Below are positions 56,430 through 64,000 of a stretch of 64,000 nucleotides of DNA, piece by piece. This DNA is from ENR-C587 sp942493235 (GTDB lineage: Bacteria; Bacteroidota; Ignavibacteria; Kapaibacteriales; UBA2268). The stretch is from positions 1,674,001-1,738,000 of the forward strand of contig OW818676.1 in assembly GCA_942493235.1 (NCBI GenBank), in the 5' to 3' direction. The translations under genes were made by a program, and so were the position numbers. The notes under the pieces were generated by a model that saw nothing but the letters and a program-made list of their open reading frames with translations, ran no database searches and had not been told where the DNA came from. Each line of letters begins with the position of its first letter. The first letter of the stretch is position 1.

Positions 56430-57308
56430 ATGAAGAAGTTAATATGCTTGATTGCAGTTATGATCGGATTAATATCTTGTGCCGAGCATGCAGCAAATAA
56501 TGTAGTTACTGTTGATGGTGAATACTTGCCGATATCAAAGGGTAATTATTGGGTATTTGACACATGGGAGCTTGATATATTTAATAATCAAATTGAATCG
56601 ACTAAGGCAGAAGATTCCCTGTTTGTAGCTGAGACCGGAGTAAATTTGTTTAGCCAAGATAATACTAACCAAGCTATAATTTTAAAATTCAGAAATGGAA
56701 TTTTGATAGACACTATTAAATTCAAGATGAAGGATAATTATGTGTATAGCAACGGAGGATTTATAGATTCGATTGTTATCAACGAGAGCAAAGATTATAA
56801 ATTTATTGATAAAGATTTCCCGTATTTTTGGAATGTAAGTATTGATACATTCAAATTCGTTATGAATTTTTCCGGGTTACCGATGAATTGCAAACAGATT
56901 TCGCTATTCAATGCCTATTCTGAAAATGAGGAACTGATTACAATTGATGGAACTGCTTTTCAGCTTATGATGTATGAATTCAGAAAAGATAGCAAGAATA
57001 TTTTAAAGCATTATTTTGAAAATTCTAAAATTATTACATATATTAAAATAGACACTATTGACGGCGTTCAAGTAATTACTTCCAAAGACTCTGTTTATAA
57101 TTATGACGATTCCTGTACGGTAAATTTATTTTATCCGAAAAAGACTTATATCGGGTTTATTAAGGATGTAGGAATAGCCCAGATAGTAGAAAAACCATAT
57201 ACTGTAACTTCGACAAAAGATAGAAACATCGACTATGTGAAATTAGTAAATTATGGTGTTAACGGACGCTACAGCATATTGAAGCGGTACAAGATAATAA
57301 AGAAGTAA
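56430..57308 (+). CDS. Lipoprotein of unknown function
   Basis: 292 residues; lipobox GLISC (Cys17). The mature protein begins with the frequent Bacteroidota lipoprotein motif YLPISKGNYWVFDTW and is beta-rich. No enzyme motif seen. Followed by a good terminator. Confidence 0.7.
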   Translation: MKKLICLIAVMIGLISCAEHAANNVVTVDGEYLPISKGNYWVFDTWELDIFNNQIESTKAEDSLFVAETGVNLFSQDNTNQAIILKFRNGILIDTIKFKMKDNYVYSNGGFIDSIVINESKDYKFIDKDFPYFWNVSIDTFKFVMNFSGLPMNCKQISLFNAYSENEELITIDGTAFQLMMYEFRKDSKNILKHYFENSKIITYIKIDTIDGVQVITSKDSVYNYDDSCTVNLFYPKKTYIGFIKDVGIAQIVEKPYTVTSTKDRNIDYVKLVNYGVNGRYSILKRYKIIKK

Positions 57309-57352
57309 CTATTTGAATTTTGTATAGAAATATAATTATATTAAAATATTAG

Positions 57353-57400
57353 AATGCCTATCAAAATAAAAAACATTAATTTGTAAGATAGGCATTTTTG
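57353..57400 (+). terminator. Terminator after the lipoprotein gene
   Basis: AATGCCTATC (57353-57362) / GATAGGCATT (57387-57396) followed by TTTG. The remaining intergenic DNA to 57815 shows no features. Confidence 0.75.
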
Positions 57401-57815
57401 TATTATATTAGTTTTACATTGATAAATTATAAGGATAGTTCATAAGTACAATATATTAGCATTTGAACTATTCAAACCAATTTTGTAGGTTAGATTGCAG
57501 GTACTTAGGGTGATTGATGTTAGTGCTTAATCAGAAATATTTTACTTATATAAGGTTTTATTATGTGTTATTGATTTTGAAAATAAACATAATTAGTAGA
57601 TAGAGTGATAAAAGATTAGTATTAAAATTGAGATTAGAATTAAAATTCAGATGATAAAAAAAGTCATAGAAATAATAAAAAATTATAGTTGAAATCGTAA
57701 GTGTTTTCTTGTTTATGCCCTTAGCTTCTATAGTAATGGGCTGATACTAACAATAAATATGAATTTGAAATACTTTGTAACTATTATATATAATATAAAT
57801 CATAGGAAGAATAAA

Positions 57816-60149
57816 ATGAGGAAAACGATTATATATCTGATATTAGTAATCTTATGTAGCTGCTATTACAATGCTTCTGCTACAATAACTGTTACAATAG
57901 GTACTGTATCGGCAGTCCCCGGCTCGGTAGTTAATATTCCGATTACCATAAGCGGTGCCACCGGAGAAAGTGCATTCTGGGGATTAGAGTATCATATAAA
58001 TTATGATAATACAAAAATCTCAACAGTCGGCGGGCAGTATAATAACCATACAAACCTAATGACTGCCGGCGGCTGGTTCGGAAATATTAATTATAATACT
58101 ACTACTATGATGGGTGCTTATGAAAACGGTAATAATTTTACAAATATTACATTGCCCGATAATACAATTTTATATAATGTACAAGTAATCTATACCGGCT
58201 CAAATACAACTGAACTAATATGGAATAATGCTTCGACAATGTTTAATTCCGATGGTACTATTCTAACTGTTAATTGGATTAATGGTGGGGTAAATCCTTC
58301 TATAGCTTTAAGTGCTCCCTCATTAATTACTCCTGCTAATAATGCAAGCGGGCAATCTCTAAATCAAAGCTTAACTTGGAACCGTGTAACAAATGCAACT
58401 TCGTATAGAGTGCAAGTATCAACTAATAATACATTTACTGCCTTAATATCTAATGTGATTGAAACAGATACCACAAAAGTATTAAGCGGATTGTCTAATA
58501 ACACCACTTATTACTGGAGAGTTGGAGCAAGAAATTCTAATGATACGTCTTTATGGAGTGAGCTTCGAAGCTTTACTACAGGTACAGCCCCCGGAACAAT
58601 TGATATACCAAACTCTTGGATAATAGCATCAGAAAACAGCGGAATGAGTTCTACAATCGGTTTTCAAATAGGTGGAATATTTACTGTCGGTAATAGAGAA
58701 TTCCAACCGGGAGATGCGATAGGTGCATTCTTTGACCGGAGCGGAGCAAGAGTCTGTGCCGGATATTTAATCTGGAATGGTACAAATTTGGGTTTCATAG
58801 TTAACGGAGATAATTCGCAAACTACTCTAAAAGACGGTTTTGCCGTAAATGAGAATTACTTTTTTAAAGTTTGGGATGGACAGCTTGGCATAGAATGGCC
58901 TGCTCAATTTACAGTAATGAGCGGACTTTCGAGCTTTACAGATGATGGAATGACTGTACTTTCAAGCGTTAATGCAATTACTACCATTACTCAAAATATC
59001 CCATTAAATGCAGGTTGGAATATGATTTCAGGATATGTTACCCCACCCGATTTGGCAATTACAAATGTAACAAGCGGAATATCTAATCAAATGGTAATTA
59101 TTAAAAATGGAATTAACCAAGTATATTGGTACCCATATTTAACTACGTTAACTACTTGGGATATTCGGCATGGCTATAAAATTAATGTAAATGCTGCCTG
59201 TACATTATCAATTACAGGTAATCAAATATTGCCTGAAACTAATCCTATACCATTTTCAACTGTCGGCTGGCATTTGATGCCATATTACCGCTCAACATCA
59301 ATGCCGGTAGAGACAGCACTTGCCGGAATTAACGGTAATTATACTCAAGTTAAAAGTAGCGGAAACAGCGTTTACTGGCCCCCTTATTTAAACTCATTGA
59401 CTAATTTAGAAGCAAATAAAGGATATTTGATTTATATATCAAATGCAACGAGCTTAACCTACCCGGCTAACACCCCTGCGGGCACAATCGGAAAAGTTAA
59501 CGGTAATACGATAAGCCAAGAGCCTCAGTATTTAATACCGGAATATTCTAATACCGGTGCTAACTCAACTTTGGCATTGGAAATTAATGGTGCGGCAGAA
59601 GGTGATGAATTCGGCGTATTTACTCAATCAGGATTACTAATTGGTGCTTCTGTATATACAGGATCTGCAACAGGGATAGTTATTTGGGCAGATAATGAAT
59701 TAACTGAAATACGCGATGGAGCTGTAGAAAATGAAGAGCTTATATTAAAGCTGTTCAAAATTTCTGAAAACAAATATTATACTATTAATATCGTAGAATT
59801 AACCGATTTGGCAAGCGGAGCAAATGTTGAGAAATTAGTATATACAACCAATGGTATATATCTGGGAAAAGCAGAAACTGTAATCTTATCGGTTTGCGAC
59901 GCTGAATTAGATATTTCGGTTTCGCCTCAGCCGATAATAAACGAAGCTTTTATCAAATTAAACTATGTAGCAGATAATGCAGTTATCGAATTAATTGACT
60001 ACAAAGGAAGCATGATAGCTAAATATAATTTCAATAATACAAATACTTTTCGCCTTGATTTAACAAATATCGCAACAGGCATGTATAATCTAATAATCAA
60101 AACCGACTTTGATGTTTATCAGTCAAAGATTATAAAGATAAGCAATTAA
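57816..60149 (+). CDS. Secreted cohesin-domain protein with FNIII and T9SS tail
   Basis: 777 residues from ATG 57816 (signal peptide to about NASAT). Order: cohesin-like domain (TVTIGTVSAVPGSVVNIPIT to ELIWNNASTMFNSDG), FNIII with ATSYRVQVSTNNTF and NTTYYWRVGARN, then a domain (NSWIIASENSGMSSTIGFQI, GDAIGAFFDRSGARVCAGYL) shared with the next gene, two repeats of an LNAGWNMISGY/VGWHLMPYY type, a third partial copy, and a C-terminal T9SS type A domain (VSPQPIINEAFIKL, IATGMYNLIIK). Probable cell-surface or extracellular matrix protein. Confidence 0.8.
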   Translation: MRKTIIYLILVILCSCYYNASATITVTIGTVSAVPGSVVNIPITISGATGESAFWGLEYHINYDNTKISTVGGQYNNHTNLMTAGGWFGNINYNTTTMMGAYENGNNFTNITLPDNTILYNVQVIYTGSNTTELIWNNASTMFNSDGTILTVNWINGGVNPSIALSAPSLITPANNASGQSLNQSLTWNRVTNATSYRVQVSTNNTFTALISNVIETDTTKVLSGLSNNTTYYWRVGARNSNDTSLWSELRSFTTGTAPGTIDIPNSWIIASENSGMSSTIGFQIGGIFTVGNREFQPGDAIGAFFDRSGARVCAGYLIWNGTNLGFIVNGDNSQTTLKDGFAVNENYFFKVWDGQLGIEWPAQFTVMSGLSSFTDDGMTVLSSVNAITTITQNIPLNAGWNMISGYVTPPDLAITNVTSGISNQMVIIKNGINQVYWYPYLTTLTTWDIRHGYKINVNAACTLSITGNQILPETNPIPFSTVGWHLMPYYRSTSMPVETALAGINGNYTQVKSSGNSVYWPPYLNSLTNLEANKGYLIYISNATSLTYPANTPAGTIGKVNGNTISQEPQYLIPEYSNTGANSTLALEINGAAEGDEFGVFTQSGLLIGASVYTGSATGIVIWADNELTEIRDGAVENEELILKLFKISENKYYTINIVELTDLASGANVEKLVYTTNGIYLGKAETVILSVCDAELDISVSPQPIINEAFIKLNYVADNAVIELIDYKGSMIAKYNFNNTNTFRLDLTNIATGMYNLIIKTDFDVYQSKIIKISN

Positions 60150-60268
60150 CCTATTATAGTATCATTCTGACGACTGATTACCGTATAATAGAGATTAAAT
60201 AGAATAGTTATAATAATAAATATTCTATCATATAATAAATTATTAATAACTTAAAAAAATGGAATAAA

Positions 60269-61477
60269 ATGAGAAAATTAACAATCAATCTAATAGCATT
60301 GCTAATGTTGTTTTTATCAGTTATTAACGTGTATTCTATACCGGCAAGCTGGACTTACAATCAAAACACCGGAAGCTCGGCTACTATTGGGTTTAATCCT
60401 CAAGGCACCTACACTATCAATGGTAGGGCAATGGCAATTGGTGATGCAATCGGTGTATTCTTCACGGATAATTCTCAATTGCATTGTGCCGGCTATTTGG
60501 TATGGGGCGGAAATCAATTTGGAATAGTTGCCGTAGGTGATGATGGGCAAACTTCTGCAAAAGATGGCTTTGATGAATCTGAAACTTACACTTTTAAGCT
60601 ATGGGATGAAGCTTTACAGACTGAAATCTCTAATCCGACTATGACTTTGGCTTCCGGTAATACATATTATTCTAATGATGGTATGACAGTCTATAATTCG
60701 TTTGTCGCTACTGCTGCCATTCAGCTGAATCCTCCGGAATTATTAACTCCGGATGATTTATCAACTGATCTACCATTAGTAACGGCACTCACTTGGAATC
60801 CTGTAACTAATTCAACAAATTATAGAGTGCAGGTTTCGCTATCAAACAATTTTTCATCGAATATTATTTCTGAAATTACAACAAATACCAGCATCAATAC
60901 TTCAAATTTGTCAAATTCTACTACATATTATTGGAGAGTTCAAGCTATTAATGGTGATATTAATTCAAGTGCAACTTTAGGACCTTGGAGTGCAGTTCGA
61001 AGCTTTACAACTTTAGCGAGTTCCGGCACTACCACTCTAAATGTTACAGTTTTATTAAGCGGACTGTGGACAGGCACTGTTCATAAATCAGCTGCCGTAA
61101 CTGTCGAATTACGCAGCGAAGCGAGCTTAGGCACGTCAATATTGTATAAAAGAGCTGCAGGATTAATCAATTCGGCAGGTACAGTATCTGTTAACTTTGA
61201 TACTTTCGTATCAGGAAATTATTGGCTGATAATTCGTTCTACCGGTTACGCACCTGTTGCTTCATTATCAAGAATTAGCATTCAGAGCGGTGCAGTTGCA
61301 AATTATGATTTCTCGCGTTCACTTAGCAGTGCATATCAGGGACAAATGTTAAAAGTAAATGGTGACCGATATATGTTAAAAGCGGGCGATTTTGATGGCG
61401 GGCGTAGAATCAATGCTAATGACTTCAATATTATAAAACAGAATAATGCACTTAATGTGAGCATCATTCCCGAGTAA
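60269..61477 (+). CDS. Secreted protein with shared repeat domain, FNIII and dockerin-like end
   Basis: 402 residues; signal peptide near VINVYS. First domain (PASWTYNQNTGSSATIGFNP, GDAIGVFFTDNSQLHCAGYL) is homologous to the middle domain of the previous protein. Then FNIII (STNYRVQVSLSNNF, TTYYWRVQAIN), a carboxypeptidase-regulatory-like beta domain, and a C-terminal segment KAGDFDGGRRINANDFNIIK that matches a single dockerin/EF-hand-like calcium loop (D-x-D-x-G-x-I-N-x-x-D). Only half a canonical dockerin. 119 bp after the cohesin-domain gene. Confidence 0.75.
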   Translation: MRKLTINLIALLMLFLSVINVYSIPASWTYNQNTGSSATIGFNPQGTYTINGRAMAIGDAIGVFFTDNSQLHCAGYLVWGGNQFGIVAVGDDGQTSAKDGFDESETYTFKLWDEALQTEISNPTMTLASGNTYYSNDGMTVYNSFVATAAIQLNPPELLTPDDLSTDLPLVTALTWNPVTNSTNYRVQVSLSNNFSSNIISEITTNTSINTSNLSNSTTYYWRVQAINGDINSSATLGPWSAVRSFTTLASSGTTTLNVTVLLSGLWTGTVHKSAAVTVELRSEASLGTSILYKRAAGLINSAGTVSVNFDTFVSGNYWLIIRSTGYAPVASLSRISIQSGAVANYDFSRSLSSAYQGQMLKVNGDRYMLKAGDFDGGRRINANDFNIIKQNNALNVSIIPE

Positions 61478-61603
61478 TAGAAATAATATTGTTAAAATAC
61501 TGCTGTTGCAAATTGATATATTTTTTTACTTATAATCAGCCTCACATTTTGGAGCCTGTGTAAATATTAAAATCAATTGCAAATATCCGTGCTACCTTAC
61601 TAT

Positions 61604-61629
61604 CAACCCCACGCTTCAGCGTGGGGTTG
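61604..61629. terminator. Perfect 11-bp GC-rich hairpin between convergent genes
   Basis: CAACCCCACGC (61604-61614), loop TTCA, GCGTGGGGTTG (61619-61629). REP-like; possible bidirectional terminator. No T-run. Confidence 0.6.
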
Positions 61630-61751
61630 AGTGATTTAAAGTTCTGTTATTAGTAGCAAAACGGAAATCAAAGTTTTTACGTAGTCTCTATAGCCCATGT
61701 GGCTACAATATTTGAGATGGACTATTTTAAGTAGGAAATGATATTATACCA

Positions 61752-62741
61752 TTAGTATTGCTTTATAGTTAAATAGACAAATGTCTGGTTTAAAAGCATA
61801 TAAGCAATTTCTCCAAAAGTAATTGGTCCATATAAGTGCCCAGTTTTCTTTCCTTCAAGCTCGCAATAGAGGTAATTTAAGATACAGTTACAAGAGAAAG
61901 CTACACTATCGGCACTGTCTTCAGGAAGTCTTTTCATAAATTCACTAACGTAATCACCTAAATTTTCAGCTTGTTTATATTCAATATCTTTAAAAACAGG
62001 AGCATAAAAACTTACTGTCTTTTTTTCTTTATCTACTACGTTAAAGCTCGTGTTTATCATAGCTCCGAAATAATTAGCTACTAAAGGGAATTGCACATTC
62101 AATTGTTTTGATTCGATGTAGTCAACAAAATTTTGCTTCACGCCATTGATTAACACATCGCTTGCAGAAAACCCGTCATTTAAAAATCGGATAGTATCAG
62201 CACTTCCTTGTGAAAATATATTTATAATATTTAATTCCGCATATTTGTTTTCTGCTAACTCAACGTGCATTACTACAGCGGAGTCTGAAATTACAGTTAA
62301 GTTACTTCCATTAACTACTTTAGGAGATTTAGTCCCTAATTGGCTAAGATGAACACCGGATATCCACCCGACTAATGGTGATGACCCGAAATTATTATAT
62401 GATTGAGCCTTTAGAGCGAATTCACTATGTATGCTGCTCATTCCGGGAATTATCAATACTGTGAAACCATTTGGTGTCGAGTTGTTATAAATGTCTTTTA
62501 GATCGTCTTTAGAGTATGTTCTGATTTGAGCTGATTTGCAATATTCAGGTAATTCGGTAATAAACAATTTATCTTGAGAAGTGATTCCACCATCTTCAGT
62601 TATAAAATATGGAATAGTGCCACCTATCCAATTACCTTTTGGCAATTTAGTAAGGAGCTCTTCTTCGCCGGCTAATAGTAAATACTTGCCTTGATTAATA
62701 TAATCAATGGCTTTGTCGATGTTAACTAATTGATTATTCAT
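61752..62741 (-). CDS. Conserved uncharacterised protein (DUF6976-like)
   Basis: 329 residues, soluble. Begins with a short helix then LAGEEELLTKLPKGNWIGGT, PYFITEDGG; ends with SVAFSCNCILNYLYCELEGK and YGPITFGEIAYMLLNQTFVY, reminiscent of the C-terminal part of FIST-type sensory domains. I recall this N-terminus as belonging to a DUF family (6976) but cannot verify it. No catalytic motif visible. Starts 4 nt after a small gene, so co-translated with it. Confidence 0.6.
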   Translation of the reverse strand: MNNQLVNIDKAIDYINQGKYLLLAGEEELLTKLPKGNWIGGTIPYFITEDGGITSQDKLFITELPEYCKSAQIRTYSKDDLKDIYNNSTPNGFTVLIIPGMSSIHSEFALKAQSYNNFGSSPLVGWISGVHLSQLGTKSPKVVNGSNLTVISDSAVVMHVELAENKYAELNIINIFSQGSADTIRFLNDGFSASDVLINGVKQNFVDYIESKQLNVQFPLVANYFGAMINTSFNVVDKEKKTVSFYAPVFKDIEYKQAENLGDYVSEFMKRLPEDSADSVAFSCNCILNYLYCELEGKKTGHLYGPITFGEIAYMLLNQTFVYLTIKQY

Positions 62742-62744
62742 AGC

Positions 62745-62981
62745 TTAACCTACTAAATTGATTAATTTTCCTAAGTCTTTCATTGCGATAGGGATTTTTT
62801 TGTTATTCACAAAAAAAGCTCGTAGTTCATCAGCTGAAGCCTGAGCTGTAGCAGGGTCTTTTCTGACTCTGCCTTTGAGCCTAAATAATAATAATTGTAA
62901 AGCTAAGAATTCAAATGTAGGATTAGTATCGCATTTGAGAATGTCAGCCCATTGTTTGTAAGGAATTAATTCTACTTCCAT
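62745..62981 (-). CDS. Small uncharacterised protein
   Basis: 78 residues, helical: LIPYKQWADILKCDTNPTFE, then LFRLKGRVRKDPATAQASAD. No domain recognised. Located 3 bp ahead of the DUF6976-like gene; probably functions with it. Confidence 0.6.
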   Translation of the reverse strand: MEVELIPYKQWADILKCDTNPTFEFLALQLLLFRLKGRVRKDPATAQASADELRAFFVNNKKIPIAMKDLGKLINLVG

Positions 62982-63058
62982 AGTTCGTCTTTCACAATTT
63001 TCAAAGATAATGAAGGTGCAATATATAAAAATTTAAACAGAAACAAAAATAGTTTTTA

Positions 63059-63667
63059 TTAAGAAATCACTGAAATCGCTAAAACGAGAAATATTATTGA
63101 TTTTCCGATATTTATTTTAAAATCTATGTTATTAAATTTTTTCAAAAATCTGCTTAAATAGTTTGCTATAAGTGCGATGGTCGAAAAGCAAATTATAACA
63201 ATTCCGATAAATATTATTCCTAATATAAATAATTCAAAACTCGGATCGCTTGAGTTTTTGCTAATAAATTGAGGTAAAAACGCTATAAAAAACAAAGATA
63301 CTTTCGGATTAAGTATATTCATTAGTAATCCCTTTATAAATAGCTTTTTAGAATCTATTTCCGATTCTTCTTCTTTTTCGAATACTTTTTTGTTTCTATT
63401 TAGTAATGCGTCTGTCGAAAGATATAATAAGTATATGAAACCCATATATTTAACGGTAGTTAAAGCAGCCGGAAAAGTGACTATTAGTGCTGAAATACCG
63501 AGGCAAATCAATAAAGTATGAAACATGTTTCCAAATGCCAAGCCCAATGCAGTATATACACCGGACATTTTTCCGCCGGAAATGCTCTGAGTCAATACAA
63601 ATAAAATATCCGGTCCGGGGATTAGAGTTAAAATTGTTGCAGCTATAATAAAATTCAAGATGTCCAT
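63059..63667 (-). CDS. LysE/RhtB-family amino-acid exporter
   Basis: 202 residues, about six helices; LysE signature FIIAATILTLIPGPDILFVL and GGKMSGVYTALGLAFGNMFH. Exports amino acids or derivatives; substrate not assignable. Start abuts the stop of the preceding YjbR gene (63668), so one transcription unit. Confidence 0.92.
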   Translation of the reverse strand: MDILNFIIAATILTLIPGPDILFVLTQSISGGKMSGVYTALGLAFGNMFHTLLICLGISALIVTFPAALTTVKYMGFIYLLYLSTDALLNRNKKVFEKEEESEIDSKKLFIKGLLMNILNPKVSLFFIAFLPQFISKNSSDPSFELFILGIIFIGIVIICFSTIALIANYLSRFLKKFNNIDFKINIGKSIIFLVLAISVIS

Positions 63668-64000
63668 TTATATGCTTTCTGCAATTGATTGCTTAACCGA
63701 TTTTTTTAATGAATTGTAAACCAAATCGTAAGAATGGTCTATTAATTCTTTGATTAATTTTATTGGCAGCCCTTGCCCGGGAATTATTGTATTCCAATGC
63801 TTCTTGTTTAAATGAAATCCGGGTATGATAGCAGTATATGTTTCCCTTAGATCTATTGCTTTTTCAGGGTCACATTTTAGACTGAAACTTAATGGTAATG
63901 TTTCTATGTCCGTTATGCAAAAAATTTTACCACCAATTCTGAATACAAGCGTAGTTTCGTTAAATGGGAAGTCTTCGCTTGTACATTTTTTATTTAGGCA
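63668..64000 (-). CDS. MmcQ/YjbR-family protein, 5' end outside window
   Basis: Last 110 codons, open to the right edge. Matches MmcQ/YjbR (DUF419): SEDFPFNETTLVFRIGGKIF, SLKCDPEKAIDLRETY, HLNKKHWNTI, KELIDHSYDLVYNSL. Double-wing-like fold, possible DNA binding; function unknown. Only the N-terminal ~10 residues are missing. Confidence 0.9.
   Translation of the reverse strand, partial: CLNKKCTSEDFPFNETTLVFRIGGKIFCITDIETLPLSFSLKCDPEKAIDLRETYTAIIPGFHLNKKHWNTIIPGQGLPIKLIKELIDHSYDLVYNSLKKSVKQSIAESI

Noticed and set aside
61604..61629. Attachment site or phage-related repeat
   Set aside because: A simple palindromic hairpin between convergent genes with no integrase nearby; terminator or REP-like explanation suffices.

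Overview
AT-rich bacterial chromosome segment. It most likely comes from the Bacteroidota/Ignavibacteria/Kapabacteria side of the FCB group. Several secreted proteins end in a Por/T9SS-type C-terminal sorting domain, lipoproteins and outer-membrane efflux parts indicate a Gram-negative envelope, and many genes carry clear Shine-Dalgarno sequences, which fits Ignavibacteria-like lineages better than classical Bacteroidia. The genus cannot be fixed from the sequence alone.

Layout. 1-7.6 kb: secreted proteins: a truncated VWA-like protein, a large glycosyl-hydrolase-like protein with a T9SS tail, an orphan ABC substrate-binding lipoprotein, an Asp-box repeat protein and a Cys-rich secreted protein. 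7.6-11.2 kb: a scarred accessory region with three fragments of one restriction-methylase C-terminus, a broken FRG-domain gene, a 65-residue protein and a pentapeptide-repeat membrane protein. 11.2-17.1 kb: a GIN-domain protein, a repeat-filled spacer, a multi-PAS hybrid histidine kinase and a DMT permease. 17.3-22.5 kb: rex-hydC-hydB-hydA, a redox-regulated electron-bifurcating [FeFe] hydrogenase operon. 22.7-29 kb: PrkA-type kinase, a TonB-C-like protein, a two-gene small membrane module, an SDR and a DUF123 protein. 29.4-36.9 kb: an M16 peptidase pair, nuoK/nuoJ, lipoproteins, ferritin and a ferritin-like protein. 37-41 kb: tRNA-Phe, a toxin-antitoxin pair next to a decayed copy, MITE-like repeats, and a two-gene AAA ATPase + DUF4276 module (best candidate defence system). 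41-46.8 kb: both methylmalonyl-CoA mutase subunits and an NhaD/ArsB-type antiporter. 47-49 kb: a repeat field hit by an IS4-type element with intact 8-bp target duplication. 49.2-56.3 kb: tetR-tolC-hlyD-ATPase-ATPase-permease-permease efflux operon with matching palindromes before tetR and tolC. 56.4-61.5 kb: a lipoprotein, then neighbouring cohesin-like and dockerin-like secreted proteins. 61.7-64 kb: two uncharacterised genes, a LysE exporter and a truncated YjbR/MmcQ gene.

Physiology: the HydABC hydrogenase with Rex, methylmalonyl-CoA mutase (propionate/succinate metabolism), Nuo subunits and iron storage suggest a fermentative or facultatively anaerobic heterotroph with secreted polysaccharide-active proteins. 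Intergenic DNA is unusually rich in dispersed hairpins with compensatory stem changes, heptamer tandem repeats and ~240-440 bp MITE-like units. Assignments rest on motif recognition by eye; no database search was run.
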